Below are positions 8,094 through 15,543 of a stretch of 51,686 nucleotides of DNA, in pieces. The notes below the pieces were generated by a model. The model was not told the DNA's origin. It searched no databases and saw only the letters and a program-made list of their open reading frames with translations. The stretch comes from Mesorhizobium amorphae (GTDB taxonomy: Bacteria; Pseudomonadota; Alphaproteobacteria; Rhizobiales; Rhizobiaceae). Both the position numbers and the translations under genes were made by a program. Each line of letters opens with the position of its first letter. Within the stretch, counting starts at the first letter, position 1. The stretch is from positions 1 to 51,686 of the forward strand of contig QFNI01000028.1 of assembly GCA_003240775.1 (NCBI GenBank), given 5' to 3'.

Positions 8094-8274
8094 GGTTGTG
8101 GGCCTCTTTCAACGTGTTGAAGGGTGCCCAGATCGCGCCGCCATTGGGTGCAGCAACGCGCGCTGCCGCCAGGAGGGCGACCGCAAGAAGAAATGCAGAG
8201 ATGAACGATTGATACGGCAAGTTTTTGTTGTCTTTATAGCGATTGGGCGCTATGTAGATGCCCGAACCCGGCAT
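8032..8274 (-). CDS. Possible small membrane protein overlapping the next gene
   Basis: An 80-residue frame with one hydrophobic helix (about residues 22-45, ISAFLLAVALLAAARVA). AGAGG lies ten bases before its ATG. It overlaps the start of the HNH-like gene by about 60 bases in another frame, so either its 3' end or the larger gene's start may be wrong. No family recognised. Confidence 0.35.
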   Translation of the reverse strand: MPGSGIYIAPNRYKDNKNLPYQSFISAFLLAVALLAAARVAAPNGGAIWAPFNTLKEAHNHAQTSQPRSHGTRFYVHARR

Positions 8275-8311
8275 GGTTCACAAGCCTCTTTATGTATTGA
8301 GGTGGGTTGAT

Positions 8312-8354
8312 AGGGGGTCCTTGCGGTTGGGCGACTGCGGACCCCCTCTTTTTT
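8312..8354 (+). terminator. Rho-independent terminator for rightward transcription
   Basis: A 9-bp perfect stem, AGGGGGTCC (8312-8320) and GGACCCCCT (8339-8347), closes a loop of 18 bases and is followed by CTTTTTT. The T-run is on the plus strand, yet no convincing rightward gene precedes it. It may end an antisense or small RNA made from the 5' region of the HNH-like gene. Confidence 0.55.
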
Positions 8355-8385
8355 GCCTCATGAAATCTACATATTCGGACAGCGC

Positions 8386-8476
8386 GTGAAACTGTTGCAC
8401 GGATTGCGCTTAGACGAGCGCATGAAACCTTGTTGCACAGACTTGAAGGCAGTCTCGAACTTGTGAAACAAGGCGC
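8386..8476 (+). repeat. Island 15-bp motif and two related copies in an intergenic region
   Basis: GTGAAACTGTTGCAC is exact at 8386-8400. ATGAAACCTTGTTGCAC at 8422-8438 and GTGAAACAAGGCGC at 8463-8476 are partial relatives in the same orientation, about 40 bases apart. An inverted GCGC pair lies between the first two. The gap 8275-8550 holds no convincing gene. The iteron-like arrangement suggests a protein-binding array, perhaps an origin, packaging site or operator. The exact motif recurs at 10424 and 11985. Confidence 0.5.
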
Positions 8477-8550
8477 ATTCATGCAATCCGCGAGAGGTCA
8501 CCCGGTCGGATTTTGCCGGGGATGACGTGACCGGGGAGATGTCGCCGGGA

Positions 8551-9276
8551 TCAGTGGGCTGGGGTGCGCTCGGCAACCCAAAGAGCAAGGCCTACGGCTA
8601 GGACAAGATCATCGTGCGCGTCATCGCCCCACGCGCCGTATGTGTCGTTGCCCGCCGCCGTCAGCTTCCGCCTCATCTCGCCCAACTCGCGTGCCAGGAC
8701 GGGTGCAAGGTCGAGGCCAGCCGCAACCGTGAGTGCGCCGCTTTCCAACGCCACAAGAAGGCCCGTGACGATATCCCTTTTGGGAACCCGCGCGTTCCGC
8801 ATGGTGCCTGCCGGTTTCCGTCCGCCCGTGATGGTGATCGCCATCGGATCAAGCCCGGAAGCTCGGGCAAGGTCGATCACCGGACGGCCTAACCCGGTGG
8901 CATCCACTACAAGGCGAGCGCCGACAAGCTCGGGCCGCGCCATGAAGGCCACGAGGGAAGAAACCACTTCCGTGTAGGGCCTTCCACGGGTGCGGGAGAG
9001 GAAAGGAACAGTCAGGCCAGCGGCAGTGCGCTCCACAACGCAGAGGGCGGTCCAGTCGGAAGCCTGCCCCAGGTCGAGACCAACGAAACGTTGCGGCGCG
9101 GCGGCTGCCGCATGGTCGCGGAGCAGTCTGCCAGCGGCATCGGTGGAATGTGCCCCGTGCAATGGCCGGGGCCGCGCTTGGGAACGCTCGCGCTGAATAT
9201 CATAGGGGTCGGGCACATAGACTACCTGCCGGGTGCGCTCGGGACTGGAGAGGTCTTGAACGATCTTCAACGGCAT
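8551..9276 (-). CDS. Terminase large subunit, nuclease domain (separate gene)
   Basis: A 241-residue protein carrying only the RNase H-like nuclease half of a phage terminase large subunit. After a basic 60-residue N-terminus it shows FVGLDLGQASDWTA (first catalytic Asp), VVDATGLGRPV (second) and DDAHDDLVLAVGLALW (third). The ATPase half is encoded by the preceding gene, seven bases upstream and in a different frame. AGGTG overlaps that gene's stop codon and serves this ATG, so this appears to be a designed second cistron, not a recent frameshift. In phages this domain cuts concatemeric DNA during head filling. Confidence 0.8.
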   Translation of the reverse strand: MPLKIVQDLSSPERTRQVVYVPDPYDIQRERSQARPRPLHGAHSTDAAGRLLRDHAAAAAPQRFVGLDLGQASDWTALCVVERTAAGLTVPFLSRTRGRPYTEVVSSLVAFMARPELVGARLVVDATGLGRPVIDLARASGLDPMAITITGGRKPAGTMRNARVPKRDIVTGLLVALESGALTVAAGLDLAPVLARELGEMRRKLTAAGNDTYGAWGDDAHDDLVLAVGLALWVAERTPAH

Positions 9277-9283
9277 GATGCAC

Positions 9284-10045
9284 CTACCACGCGAAATCTG
9301 GGATTATCGGCTGGACTGCCGGAGACATTGCCCGCGCGATCATGTCGGCGGGAAAGAGCGTTTCGTCAGTCTCGACAAACTCGCATTCGTATTCCTGCCT
9401 GAACCTCCACTCCGGCTTGCTCGCCCTTTCCGCCATCAAAAAATCTGGCGTCAGGCGGGGGCTGTCATGCGCGGTGATGCGCGTCCGGTGCCAGAGCGGC
9501 CCGCCATTTTCCCAGGCGTCGAAAAACCACCCGCGCTTGCCGTTCGGAGTGCTCATCGCGACAAACCTGCCGCCCGCCGCCAACATCGGCGTCAGGCTGT
9601 GAAACAATTCGTCCCCCGAAGGCCCGCCGAAACAGGCCTCATCGAAGATCACCAATCGAGGACCGGAAAACCCGCGCGCGGTGTGGGGGTTTCCCGACAA
9701 GGAGATGATGCGTGAACCGTTGGGTAGCTCGATGCGCTGGGCTGACGCCGCCTCGGGGTCATCCTCGGTCGCGTCACGATGGAATGCCACCACTTTCCGG
9801 AACAGTTCTCGGCTTTGTTGTTGCGATGGCGCAAAGAGCAGCACGAGCGCGTTGGCCTCATAGACGGCGACGTGCGAGGCCAGTGCGGCAATCGTGGTGC
9901 TCTTGCCTGTTTGGCGGCTGCACAAGAGCAAGCTGCGGGTGGCCGTGGACCGGAGGAACGTCGATTGCCAGGGATCAGGCCGGAAGCCTGCGGCTTCCAT
10001 GTAGCGTGCCGGATCAAGGGCTAGGACGATGTCGCGGGGGAGCAT
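9284..10045 (-). CDS. Terminase large subunit, ATPase domain (separate gene)
   Basis: A 253-residue protein equal to the packaging ATPase half of a terminase. It has Walker A SRQTGKST, Walker B LVIFDEA and the coupling motif MSTP near the middle. The C-terminal QEYECEFVETDETLFP region usually leads into the nuclease domain. Here it ends shortly after (PIIPDFAW) and the nuclease is a separate gene. It starts one base after the end of the small-subunit-like gene, so the three are probably co-translated. The role would be ATP-driven DNA translocation into a prohead, possibly one supplied by a helper phage. Confidence 0.85.
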   Translation of the reverse strand: MLPRDIVLALDPARYMEAAGFRPDPWQSTFLRSTATRSLLLCSRQTGKSTTIAALASHVAVYEANALVLLFAPSQQQSRELFRKVVAFHRDATEDDPEAASAQRIELPNGSRIISLSGNPHTARGFSGPRLVIFDEACFGGPSGDELFHSLTPMLAAGGRFVAMSTPNGKRGWFFDAWENGGPLWHRTRITAHDSPRLTPDFLMAERASKPEWRFRQEYECEFVETDETLFPADMIARAMSPAVQPIIPDFAW

Positions 10046-10046
10046 G

Positions 10047-10826
10047 TCAACTCATCGCCCCCGTCGAGATCAGAGCTTCCGCGACGGCCAAGCGGGCATC
10101 GGGGAAATCGGCCAGCGCGTTCACAATCGCTGTCCTGGTGCGCGCCCACTCTGGCGAGGAAACCAGGGGCACGGCAGCCGCATTGCCGCCTTGGCGCTCT
10201 TCCAGCCGCGAGAGATGGTCGAGGACACCGCGAGCTTCACGAATTGCGGTGAGGGCAGTCTTGAGGTCGCCGTCGCGCTCGGCTTGCTCAAGAATGTTCA
10301 TCGCCCGTGAACGCAATGCCACGGCCTCCTCAAAGGAATTGAACAGCGAGGCGGGAGGCGCTGCCGGGGAGGCCGAAGGGGAACCCGTCGCCGGAGATGT
10401 AGACCGCACGGGCGGCGCATCGAGTGCAACAGTTTCACCGTTTTCCGAACTGCTGGAGGTGCCGTCGAGGTCTATTCCACGCCTGCGTGCGCTTACCGGG
10501 GAAGCGGTGGGAACTGCATCGGCGGCAATGCCCTCTGGCGCGGCCAGGGGCGTGCGCTGGGGCGCTTCGGGTTGCTCGAAGTGGTTTCGTGCGGTTGACG
10601 CCTCGCGGGCATCCTGCGGCGTCTGTGGCGCGTTCTCCTGCCTCTCCAAAGCTGCCCGGGCAGCACGGCGGATCGAAACGGGGAGATGGTTGACGCGATG
10701 CCGGTTGACGGCCCTATGGTCCAGGCCGAAAGTGGCAGCGACCTCCCGGCACGAGCGGCCTTCGATGAGCGCGCGGTCAATGTCGCGCAGGTTGCGGTGG
10801 TCGCAGATGGTGCAGGAACGTGCCAT
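10047..10826 (-). CDS. Putative terminase small-subunit-like DNA-binding protein
   Basis: A 259-residue protein. The N-terminus has a CxxC pair (Cys5, Cys8) and a helix-turn-helix-like segment (EGRSCREVAATFGLDHRAVN) ending in a His-rich stretch, a pattern common in phage and island DNA-binding proteins. A Pro/Ala/Ser-rich linker (about 65-160) joins it to a helical C-terminal domain (FEEAVALRSRAMNILEQAER). It directly precedes the terminase ATPase gene, the usual place of the small subunit that recognises the packaging site. The function is inferred from this position. The gene contains an exact copy of the island 15-bp motif (10424-10438). Confidence 0.6.
   Translation of the reverse strand: MARSCTICDHRNLRDIDRALIEGRSCREVAATFGLDHRAVNRHRVNHLPVSIRRAARAALERQENAPQTPQDAREASTARNHFEQPEAPQRTPLAAPEGIAADAVPTASPVSARRRGIDLDGTSSSSENGETVALDAPPVRSTSPATGSPSASPAAPPASLFNSFEEAVALRSRAMNILEQAERDGDLKTALTAIREARGVLDHLSRLEERQGGNAAAVPLVSSPEWARTRTAIVNALADFPDARLAVAEALISTGAMS
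10424..10438 (-). repeat. Exact copy of the island 15-bp motif (inverted)
   Basis: GTGCAACAGTTTCAC on the plus strand, the complement of GTGAAACTGTTGCAC at 8386 and 11985. It lies inside the small-subunit-like gene, where the coding strand reads GTGAAACTGTTGCAC and encodes part of NGETVALD. Presence of the exact sequence here and in unrelated coding and non-coding contexts argues for a site and not shared protein ancestry. Confidence 0.55.
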
Positions 10827-11016
10827 GTCGCGGCCTCCAGGTGGTGTCTCGTTTCGTCGGTCTTGTCCCGATTGGCCGTCTCGTTTCTTGGGGCCTGTCC
10901 CGATTGCCCCGAAAATGGGCTGCCGATTTCAAAGGGGTGGGGTAGTGCCTACGGCACACAGAAGCCCCAAGATTTAGTATCATACAGGGGTGGGTGGGGG
11001 GTGCCCCCAGCCCTTG

Positions 11017-11397
11017 CTAGTGAATGGTCTGGGCCAGTTCCCCCTCCAGGGTAGCCAAGAGCGCGGCCACGGTGGCGGGCAGCACGCGCGGGAGGATGGC
11101 CGCGATGATGACCTCGGCTTGATGCCGCGCCCACTGAAGACGAGCGGCACGCTGGGCCGTGCTGGGCGTGTCGAGGTCATCGAACTCGATCAGGCTCAAC
11201 TCCACTTCGGCCAGGGCGGCGTTCGCCAAAGATGAGGCGAAGGTTATCAGCATCTCGGACTGTGTTTCGCCCAGGCCGGGCACTTCGCCCGAGACGCGCA
11301 CAAGCACGCGGCCCAAGAAGCGGCGTTGAACCGCATCCATGGTGTTGCAGGCGGCGAGGAGATCGGTCGAGGTAAGGATGGGGCGCGGGGACAGCAT
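11017..11397 (-). CDS. Hypothetical island protein, 126 residues
   Basis: The frame is open to 11433, but AAGGAG seven bases before ATG 11397 fixes the start at MLSPRPILTS. The protein is mostly helical and has no signal or clear membrane segment. It contains TQSEMLITFASSLANAALAEVEL and an Ala/Leu-rich C-terminus. It is 38 bases downstream of the 165-residue gene and 190 bases upstream of the packaging genes, in the same leftward operon. No family recognised. Confidence 0.6.
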   Translation of the reverse strand: MLSPRPILTSTDLLAACNTMDAVQRRFLGRVLVRVSGEVPGLGETQSEMLITFASSLANAALAEVELSLIEFDDLDTPSTAQRAARLQWARHQAEVIIAAILPRVLPATVAALLATLEGELAQTIH

Positions 11398-11435
11398 GGC
11401 TATGCTCCTTCTTGCTCTTGGCCGGGATGGCACGA

Positions 11436-11933
11436 TCAGGTCGGGGTGGCGGGCACATAGCCGAGCAGCGGCCCCAAGCGGGAATACTGCGGGCGGATGA
11501 GGCCTTCGCGTGCCAGCGCCTCTACTGCCTTGGCAGCGCGCTCGGGCGGAAGGTCGAGGACCACGGCGGCATCGGCTGACGTGAAGGACACTGCCTCCTT
11601 CGTGGCCGCGTGCCGCTGGTGGATGAGGGCAAGGAAGGCCTTCACGCCATCGGAATAACCTTCCGCGCGACGGCGCACTTCGGCAGGGAGAGCGGCAAGG
11701 ACATCGGCCTTGCGTGAATTGCTCTGGGGCTTGAAGCCGGTGATGGTCGAAGCGCCGGGGCCGGAGAGGTGCTGCGTCGGGTTGGCCGGGGACGGGGCGG
11801 GGGCAACAGCGCCATTCGACCGCCAGAGGTTATCTCCTGCGGCCATGCCTTTGCGCGCGTTTTCGATACGGGCGGCATGGGCGGTGAGCGGAGCGTCGGC
11901 CTTCGCCGTCTTCGTAGGGAGCAAAGAAGCCAT
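11436..11933 (-). CDS. Hypothetical island protein with possible winged-helix C-terminus
   Basis: A 165-residue protein. The N-terminal half is a low-complexity Ala/Pro/Asn linker. The C-terminal half (about 85-155) has a helix-turn-helix pattern: FTSADAAVVLDLPPERAAKA, then ALAREGLIRPQYSRLG. This is consistent with a winged-helix DNA-binding fold, but no named family is recognised. It is the second gene of the leftward operon that begins with the ribbon-helix-helix gene. Confidence 0.55.
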   Translation of the reverse strand: MASLLPTKTAKADAPLTAHAARIENARKGMAAGDNLWRSNGAVAPAPSPANPTQHLSGPGASTITGFKPQSNSRKADVLAALPAEVRRRAEGYSDGVKAFLALIHQRHAATKEAVSFTSADAAVVLDLPPERAAKAVEALAREGLIRPQYSRLGPLLGYVPATPT

Positions 11934-11967
11934 GGGATTGTCCTTTCATATGTCTAGAAATGTTGGA

Positions 11968-12156
11968 TCAGCGCTTCTTGCGCGGTGAAACTGTTGCACT
12001 GGCACTGGCTGCAAGATGCGCGGCGATCATCTCCCGGATGATCCCAGACCGGCTGACGGTAGGCGCGGCGGGCGCGCGGCGACGGTCGAGGACAATCTTA
12101 TCCAGGGCCTTTGCCATCTCGGCAGGCATGGCAACGCCAAACACAACACGATCCAT
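11968..12156 (-). CDS. Ribbon-helix-helix (CopG/Arc-like) protein
   Basis: GGAGG five bases before ATG 12156 sets the start, giving 62 residues. The sequence VVFGVAMPAEMAKALDKIVL resembles the short beta strand and first helix of the fold. SRSGIIREMIAAHLAA resembles the second helix, where S-R-S-x-x-I-R is typical. A basic tail follows (SPRKKR). Such proteins act as dimeric repressors or partition/antitoxin proteins. As the first gene behind a strong leftward promoter, it could autoregulate the island's early operon. Its last codons contain an exact 15-bp island motif (11985-11999). Confidence 0.65.
   Translation of the reverse strand: MDRVVFGVAMPAEMAKALDKIVLDRRRAPAAPTVSRSGIIREMIAAHLAASASATVSPRKKR
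11985..11999 (+). repeat. Exact copy of the island 15-bp motif
   Basis: GTGAAACTGTTGCAC, identical to 8386-8400 and to the complement of 10424-10438. It overlaps the last codons of the ribbon-helix-helix gene (SATVSP), in the opposite sense to the coding strand. Confidence 0.55.
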
Positions 12157-12552
12157 CTGAACCTCCACCAGTAAGAAAAGATAATGTCAGAAAGGGCGAG
12201 GACCCTGTTGAGGCACCCTCTCTGACGTGTCGTCCAGAAGGAGACGACAATTTTGATCTACTGGTTGTTGCCGTTATTGTCAACAGATGCAGCCATCGCG
12301 TGCTCTATACCATATCCCTACGTCAGGAATACTGTTTAGATATGGCACTGAATGCTGAAATCACCCTGGGTGATCTTCTCGGCAGGGCGTTCAACCGCAC
12401 GCGAGCGGGGCGACCAGGTAGGCGCGGGGAGAGAGGCAAGGCGCGGCACGTCGCGGGGATGCGCGGGGGCAGCAGGGCCGCAAGGCGCGGCGCAGCAAAG
12501 CGTAGGGCAGCCGGGCGCGGGATCGAGCGGGTTAGGGGTGCGTGAGGGCCAG
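12157..12552. other. Gene-free control region between integrase and island operon
   Basis: About 400 bases. It holds a leftward promoter (12255-12283), an imperfect hairpin with arms GTCAGAAAGGG and CCCTCTCTGAC beginning near 12185, and a 7-bp hairpin TGTCGTC/GACGACA near 12229-12250. The part around 12240-12350 is AT-rich for this DNA. A 67-codon rightward frame from 12342 starts MALNAEITLG and then becomes Arg/Gly-rich. It lacks a Shine-Dalgarno sequence, and I do not call it. Confidence 0.5.
12255..12283 (-). promoter_or_regulatory. Sigma-70-like promoter for the leftward island operon
   Basis: The minus strand reads TTGACA (12283-12278), a 17-base spacer and TAGATC (12260-12255). The -35 is consensus and the spacing optimal. 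It points at the ribbon-helix-helix gene, whose ATG is about 100 bases downstream. A 7-bp hairpin lies just inside the expected leader. Confidence 0.6.
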
Positions 12553-14277
12553 TCAGGCGATGGGCTGGTGCGGCCTCGCGTATAGGTGCTTTAGGTCCAC
12601 GGGGAACTCGACCTTCGCCATATCGGCGGCGAGTGTGGAAGCGCGCGGTCCGCTGCCATATGCATCCTCTGTGCTGCCGCTCGACCATCCTCCCAGCGCC
12701 CTGACCCTCTCGGCGCTTATGTCGGCTTCGCGCAGCGCGTCGCGGTAACTGTGTCGGAAAGAATGGAACGCCGTCCGGGGGCGCTTGGCCCCCGCTTTGT
12801 CGAGGAAACGGGCAAACCATTTGCTGAAAACGTCGGACAGATAGCCGCTTGCTTTGGCTGCTTCTAAATCAGGGAACAGCCGCACCTCGCCGCGCTGGCG
12901 CATGGTCTCGACATAGGCGAGGAAGCCGATGCGAACCGCTTCTGGATGCACCGGCACGAAGCGTTCCCCGGCAGCGGTTTTCACCCGCTTGTCACTATCC
13001 TCCCCGTCTTCCCCAGCGGCGCGGATGAGTATCACGTCCACGCCGTCGAGCTTGGTTACGTCTGCGACGTGCAACTGGCACGCTTCTTGGAGGCGCAAGC
13101 CGTGGAGGAGGGACAGCAGGGGAACCCAGAAGCGCCCTCGGCGCGGTTTGGCATCGCCAGGAATGGCGTAGCCATGCGCGTCATCCCGACAGCCGGTGTA
13201 GAGGGGTGCCCTGAAGATCGCCCTCAGTTGGTCCTTGCTAAAGGGGTGACGGCGGTCGCGGGCGGCGATGCGGTCTGTCCCCACTGAAAGACCAGTGACG
13301 GGGTTGATCTCGACGTGGCCGCACTGGCGGGCGTGCTCGAACATCGTATGGAAAGCGGTAAGGTATGAACGGGCCGTCAGCCGCGCCATCGGTTCTACTC
13401 CGGCTTCGGCGGCGAGGTCGGCGGCTTCGATGGAGGTCGCTTTCGGCCACCGCTTCGCCGCGTTGGCTGGCAGCCTCGCCAGGAGGTCCACCAGCCGGGC
13501 GGCATTGGGGCGTGAGATCGAGGTTATGGGAGTGCCCTTGCCGAACACTTCTAGGAACAGCCGGTCTTGCGCTGCCGCTTTGAGCTTCGATTTCGGCGAG
13601 TGCGCTTTCTGGTTTGGGGTCGCCCGCCAGCGCTTCAAAAGTTCTTCGAGCGTGACAGGAGCAGCGCTGGGCGGGATCGGCTTAGAACCTTCAACAACGG
13701 CGAAAAGGGCATCGCCCGGTGCAGCGGAGTGGTCGGCGCGATGTTCCTTCAAGGAGCGGCGGGCACTTTCCAGGTAGGCGCGGCGGACTAGGCCCGAGAA
13801 CTCCCGCCACTCTCTCGACTTGGTGTCGAGGGCCACAGCGTTGTCGGCGAGAAGGCGGCGGGCAGCATTGCCGACGATGTTCTCGGCTTCCTCGTCTTTC
13901 GGATCGCGCAGAGCGTCGAGGAAGTCGGCAAGGTCGGCGTCGGCCTCGTGATGCGTCAGGGCGTCGGGGCCACCCGGAGCGGCGGCAAGCCGTTTCGCCT
14001 CGCGCTTGTGGAATAGCTCGACCGCGAGGTGCTCCATTTCCGAGCGGGAGAGGGTGGAGACGGGCTTCGCCGCCAGCTTACGACGCGCAGCGGCTATCTC
14101 AGCGTCCACTTTGACAAGCTCTAACGGCAGAAGGCGGCGGGCCTCGGCGAGGTTCGAGGTCTTCAGGCTTTTGCGAAACTCCACCTTCCCGACGAGAGGC
14201 CGGAGCGCTTCAGGAACCTTCACGCGGAGGTGCCACGTATTGCCCCGAAGGATCATACGGGGGTCGCGTTTCGCCAT
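12553..14277 (-). CDS. Tyrosine recombinase (integrase) of the island
   Basis: A 574-residue integrase. ATG 14277 is preceded by GAGGA; a TTG start at 14316 without a Shine-Dalgarno sequence is less likely. The N-terminus (ILRGNTWHLRVKVPEALRPL) is the DUF6538-type arm-binding region. The C-terminal catalytic domain has Arg395 in HGLRLQEA, HSFRHSY with His505 and Arg508, Trp531 in GGW, and the nucleophile Tyr540 in EDAYGSG, a complete set. It lies next to the 3' end of tRNA-Ala(CGC), the classic site for such enzymes. It would catalyse integration and excision of the island. Confidence 0.93.
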   Translation of the reverse strand: MAKRDPRMILRGNTWHLRVKVPEALRPLVGKVEFRKSLKTSNLAEARRLLPLELVKVDAEIAAARRKLAAKPVSTLSRSEMEHLAVELFHKREAKRLAAAPGGPDALTHHEADADLADFLDALRDPKDEEAENIVGNAARRLLADNAVALDTKSREWREFSGLVRRAYLESARRSLKEHRADHSAAPGDALFAVVEGSKPIPPSAAPVTLEELLKRWRATPNQKAHSPKSKLKAAAQDRLFLEVFGKGTPITSISRPNAARLVDLLARLPANAAKRWPKATSIEAADLAAEAGVEPMARLTARSYLTAFHTMFEHARQCGHVEINPVTGLSVGTDRIAARDRRHPFSKDQLRAIFRAPLYTGCRDDAHGYAIPGDAKPRRGRFWVPLLSLLHGLRLQEACQLHVADVTKLDGVDVILIRAAGEDGEDSDKRVKTAAGERFVPVHPEAVRIGFLAYVETMRQRGEVRLFPDLEAAKASGYLSDVFSKWFARFLDKAGAKRPRTAFHSFRHSYRDALREADISAERVRALGGWSSGSTEDAYGSGPRASTLAADMAKVEFPVDLKHLYARPHQPIA

Positions 14278-14290
14278 CGGGTTCGCTTCC

Positions 14291-14315
14291 TCTGGTGGAC
14301 CAGTCTGGTGGACCA
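14291..14315. repeat. Tandem 12-bp repeats upstream of the integrase
   Basis: TCTGGTGGACCA occurs at 14291-14302 and again at 14304-14315, separated by one base. The position between the integrase start and the tRNA fits arm-type integrase sites, an excisionase site or an operator. Confidence 0.45.
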
Positions 14316-14379
14316 AAAAGAGGGCTAGAACCCTTGAAAATCAAGGGGTCTCAAAGAAATCAAAGACATGGAAAGTCCT

Positions 14380-14455
<76 letters not shown>

Positions 14456-14593
14456 ATCAGCGGAGGGCCGACTTCTAGGGGTGGGATGGAGGGGATGTCA
14501 AGCGGATCGGGGATGGAGAAAGGTGCGGGTGACTGTCTTCTTGCCGGCGGGTGAGGCAGTGGCTACATCAGGGGCCGTTCACCGGAGTTGCGC

Positions 14594-14884
14594 ATGCTGG
14601 CCCTGATCCAAACCGTCGTCCTGGCGCTCGACATCTTCTGGTGGATCATCATCCTGTCGGCGGTGTTCTCCTGGCTCTACGCGTTCAACGTGGTGAACCC
14701 GCGCAACCAGTTCATCGGCTCGATCGCGAACTTCCTTTACCGCGCGACAGAGCCCGCGCTGCGGCCGATCCGACGCCTCCTGCCCGATCTCGGCGGGATC
14801 GACATCTCCCCGATCATCTTGCTTCTGCTGTTGTTCTTCGTGCGCCAGTTCATCCTGACGACCGTCGCGCCCGCGCTGCTCTGA
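14594..14884 (+). CDS. yggT: YggT-family membrane protein
   Basis: A 96-residue protein starting MLALIQTVV (GGAG six bases before ATG 14594). Two hydrophobic helices flank a conserved middle: YAFNVVNPRNQF, then LYRATEPALRPIRRLLPDLGGIDISPIILLL, the usual YggT signature. The family is linked to cell envelope and osmotic functions, but its mechanism is not known. This is the first chromosomal gene right of the island's tRNA. Confidence 0.92.
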   Translation: MLALIQTVVLALDIFWWIIILSAVFSWLYAFNVVNPRNQFIGSIANFLYRATEPALRPIRRLLPDLGGIDISPIILLLLLFFVRQFILTTVAPALL

Positions 14885-14918
14885 AGGCGCGGGCCGCGAG
14901 CAGGCGAAGCGAACCGGC

Positions 14919-15455
14919 TCAGGCCTTTTGGGCCTGGGCGCGCTCGATGGCTTCGACGATCATCTTGCGGGCATAGTCCGCGTCGTGCCAGCCGCCGATC
15001 TTGACCCACTTGCCGGGTTCGAGATCCTTGTAGTGCTCGAAGAAATGCTCGATCTGCTTGAGCGTGATCTCGGGCATGTCGGTGTAGTTGTTGACCCGCT
15101 CGTAGCGGCGCGTGAGCTTGGGGGTGGGGACGGCGATGATTTTCTCGTCCTGGCCGGCATTGTCTTCCATGATCAGCACGCCGATCGGACGCACATTGAT
15201 CACGCAGCCGGGCAGAAGCTCGCGCGTGTTGCAGATGAGAACGTCGATCGGGTCGCCGTCGCCCGAAAGCGTGTGGGGAACGAAGCCGTAATTCCCGGGA
15301 TAGGTCATCGGGGTGTAGAGGAAGCGGTCGACCACGAGCACGCCGGCTTCCTTGTCCATCTCGTACTTGATGGGCTGGCCGCCCACCGGCACCTCGACGA
15401 TGACGTTGACGTCCTCGGGCGGGTTGTTGCCGATGGAAATGGCGTCGATGCGCAT
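14919..15455 (-). CDS. ppa: Inorganic pyrophosphatase
   Basis: A 178-residue family I soluble pyrophosphatase. Start MRIDAISIGN is supported by GGAG eight bases before ATG 15455. The catalytic signature DGDPIDVL (Asp66, Asp68, Asp71) and YGFVPHTLS, EDNAGQDEKIIAVP and EHYKDLEPGKWVK are all present. The enzyme splits diphosphate to phosphate in the cytoplasm, pulling biosynthetic reactions forward, and normally forms a hexamer. It is convergent with yggT. Confidence 0.97.
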   Translation of the reverse strand: MRIDAISIGNNPPEDVNVIVEVPVGGQPIKYEMDKEAGVLVVDRFLYTPMTYPGNYGFVPHTLSGDGDPIDVLICNTRELLPGCVINVRPIGVLIMEDNAGQDEKIIAVPTPKLTRRYERVNNYTDMPEITLKQIEHFFEHYKDLEPGKWVKIGGWHDADYARKMIVEAIERAQAQKA

Positions 15456-15543
15456 GAAAAATCTCCGCGTGGGGTCGTGCCGTCGCATAGCGGGCCGAAA
15501 GCCCCTGCGCAACGACCCTAACGGAAGGTCGGTTAGGAGCGCG

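Noticed and set aside
9277..9286. Frameshift explanation for the two terminase genes
   Set aside because: The nuclease gene has its own ATG and an AGGTG overlapping the ATPase stop, and its long N-terminal extension looks like a normal protein start. A simple sequencing error is not favoured, though relatives must decide.
12323..12820. 165-codon leftward frame overlapping the integrase end
   Set aside because: Arg/Pro-rich translation, overlaps the integrase in another frame, and spans the control region.
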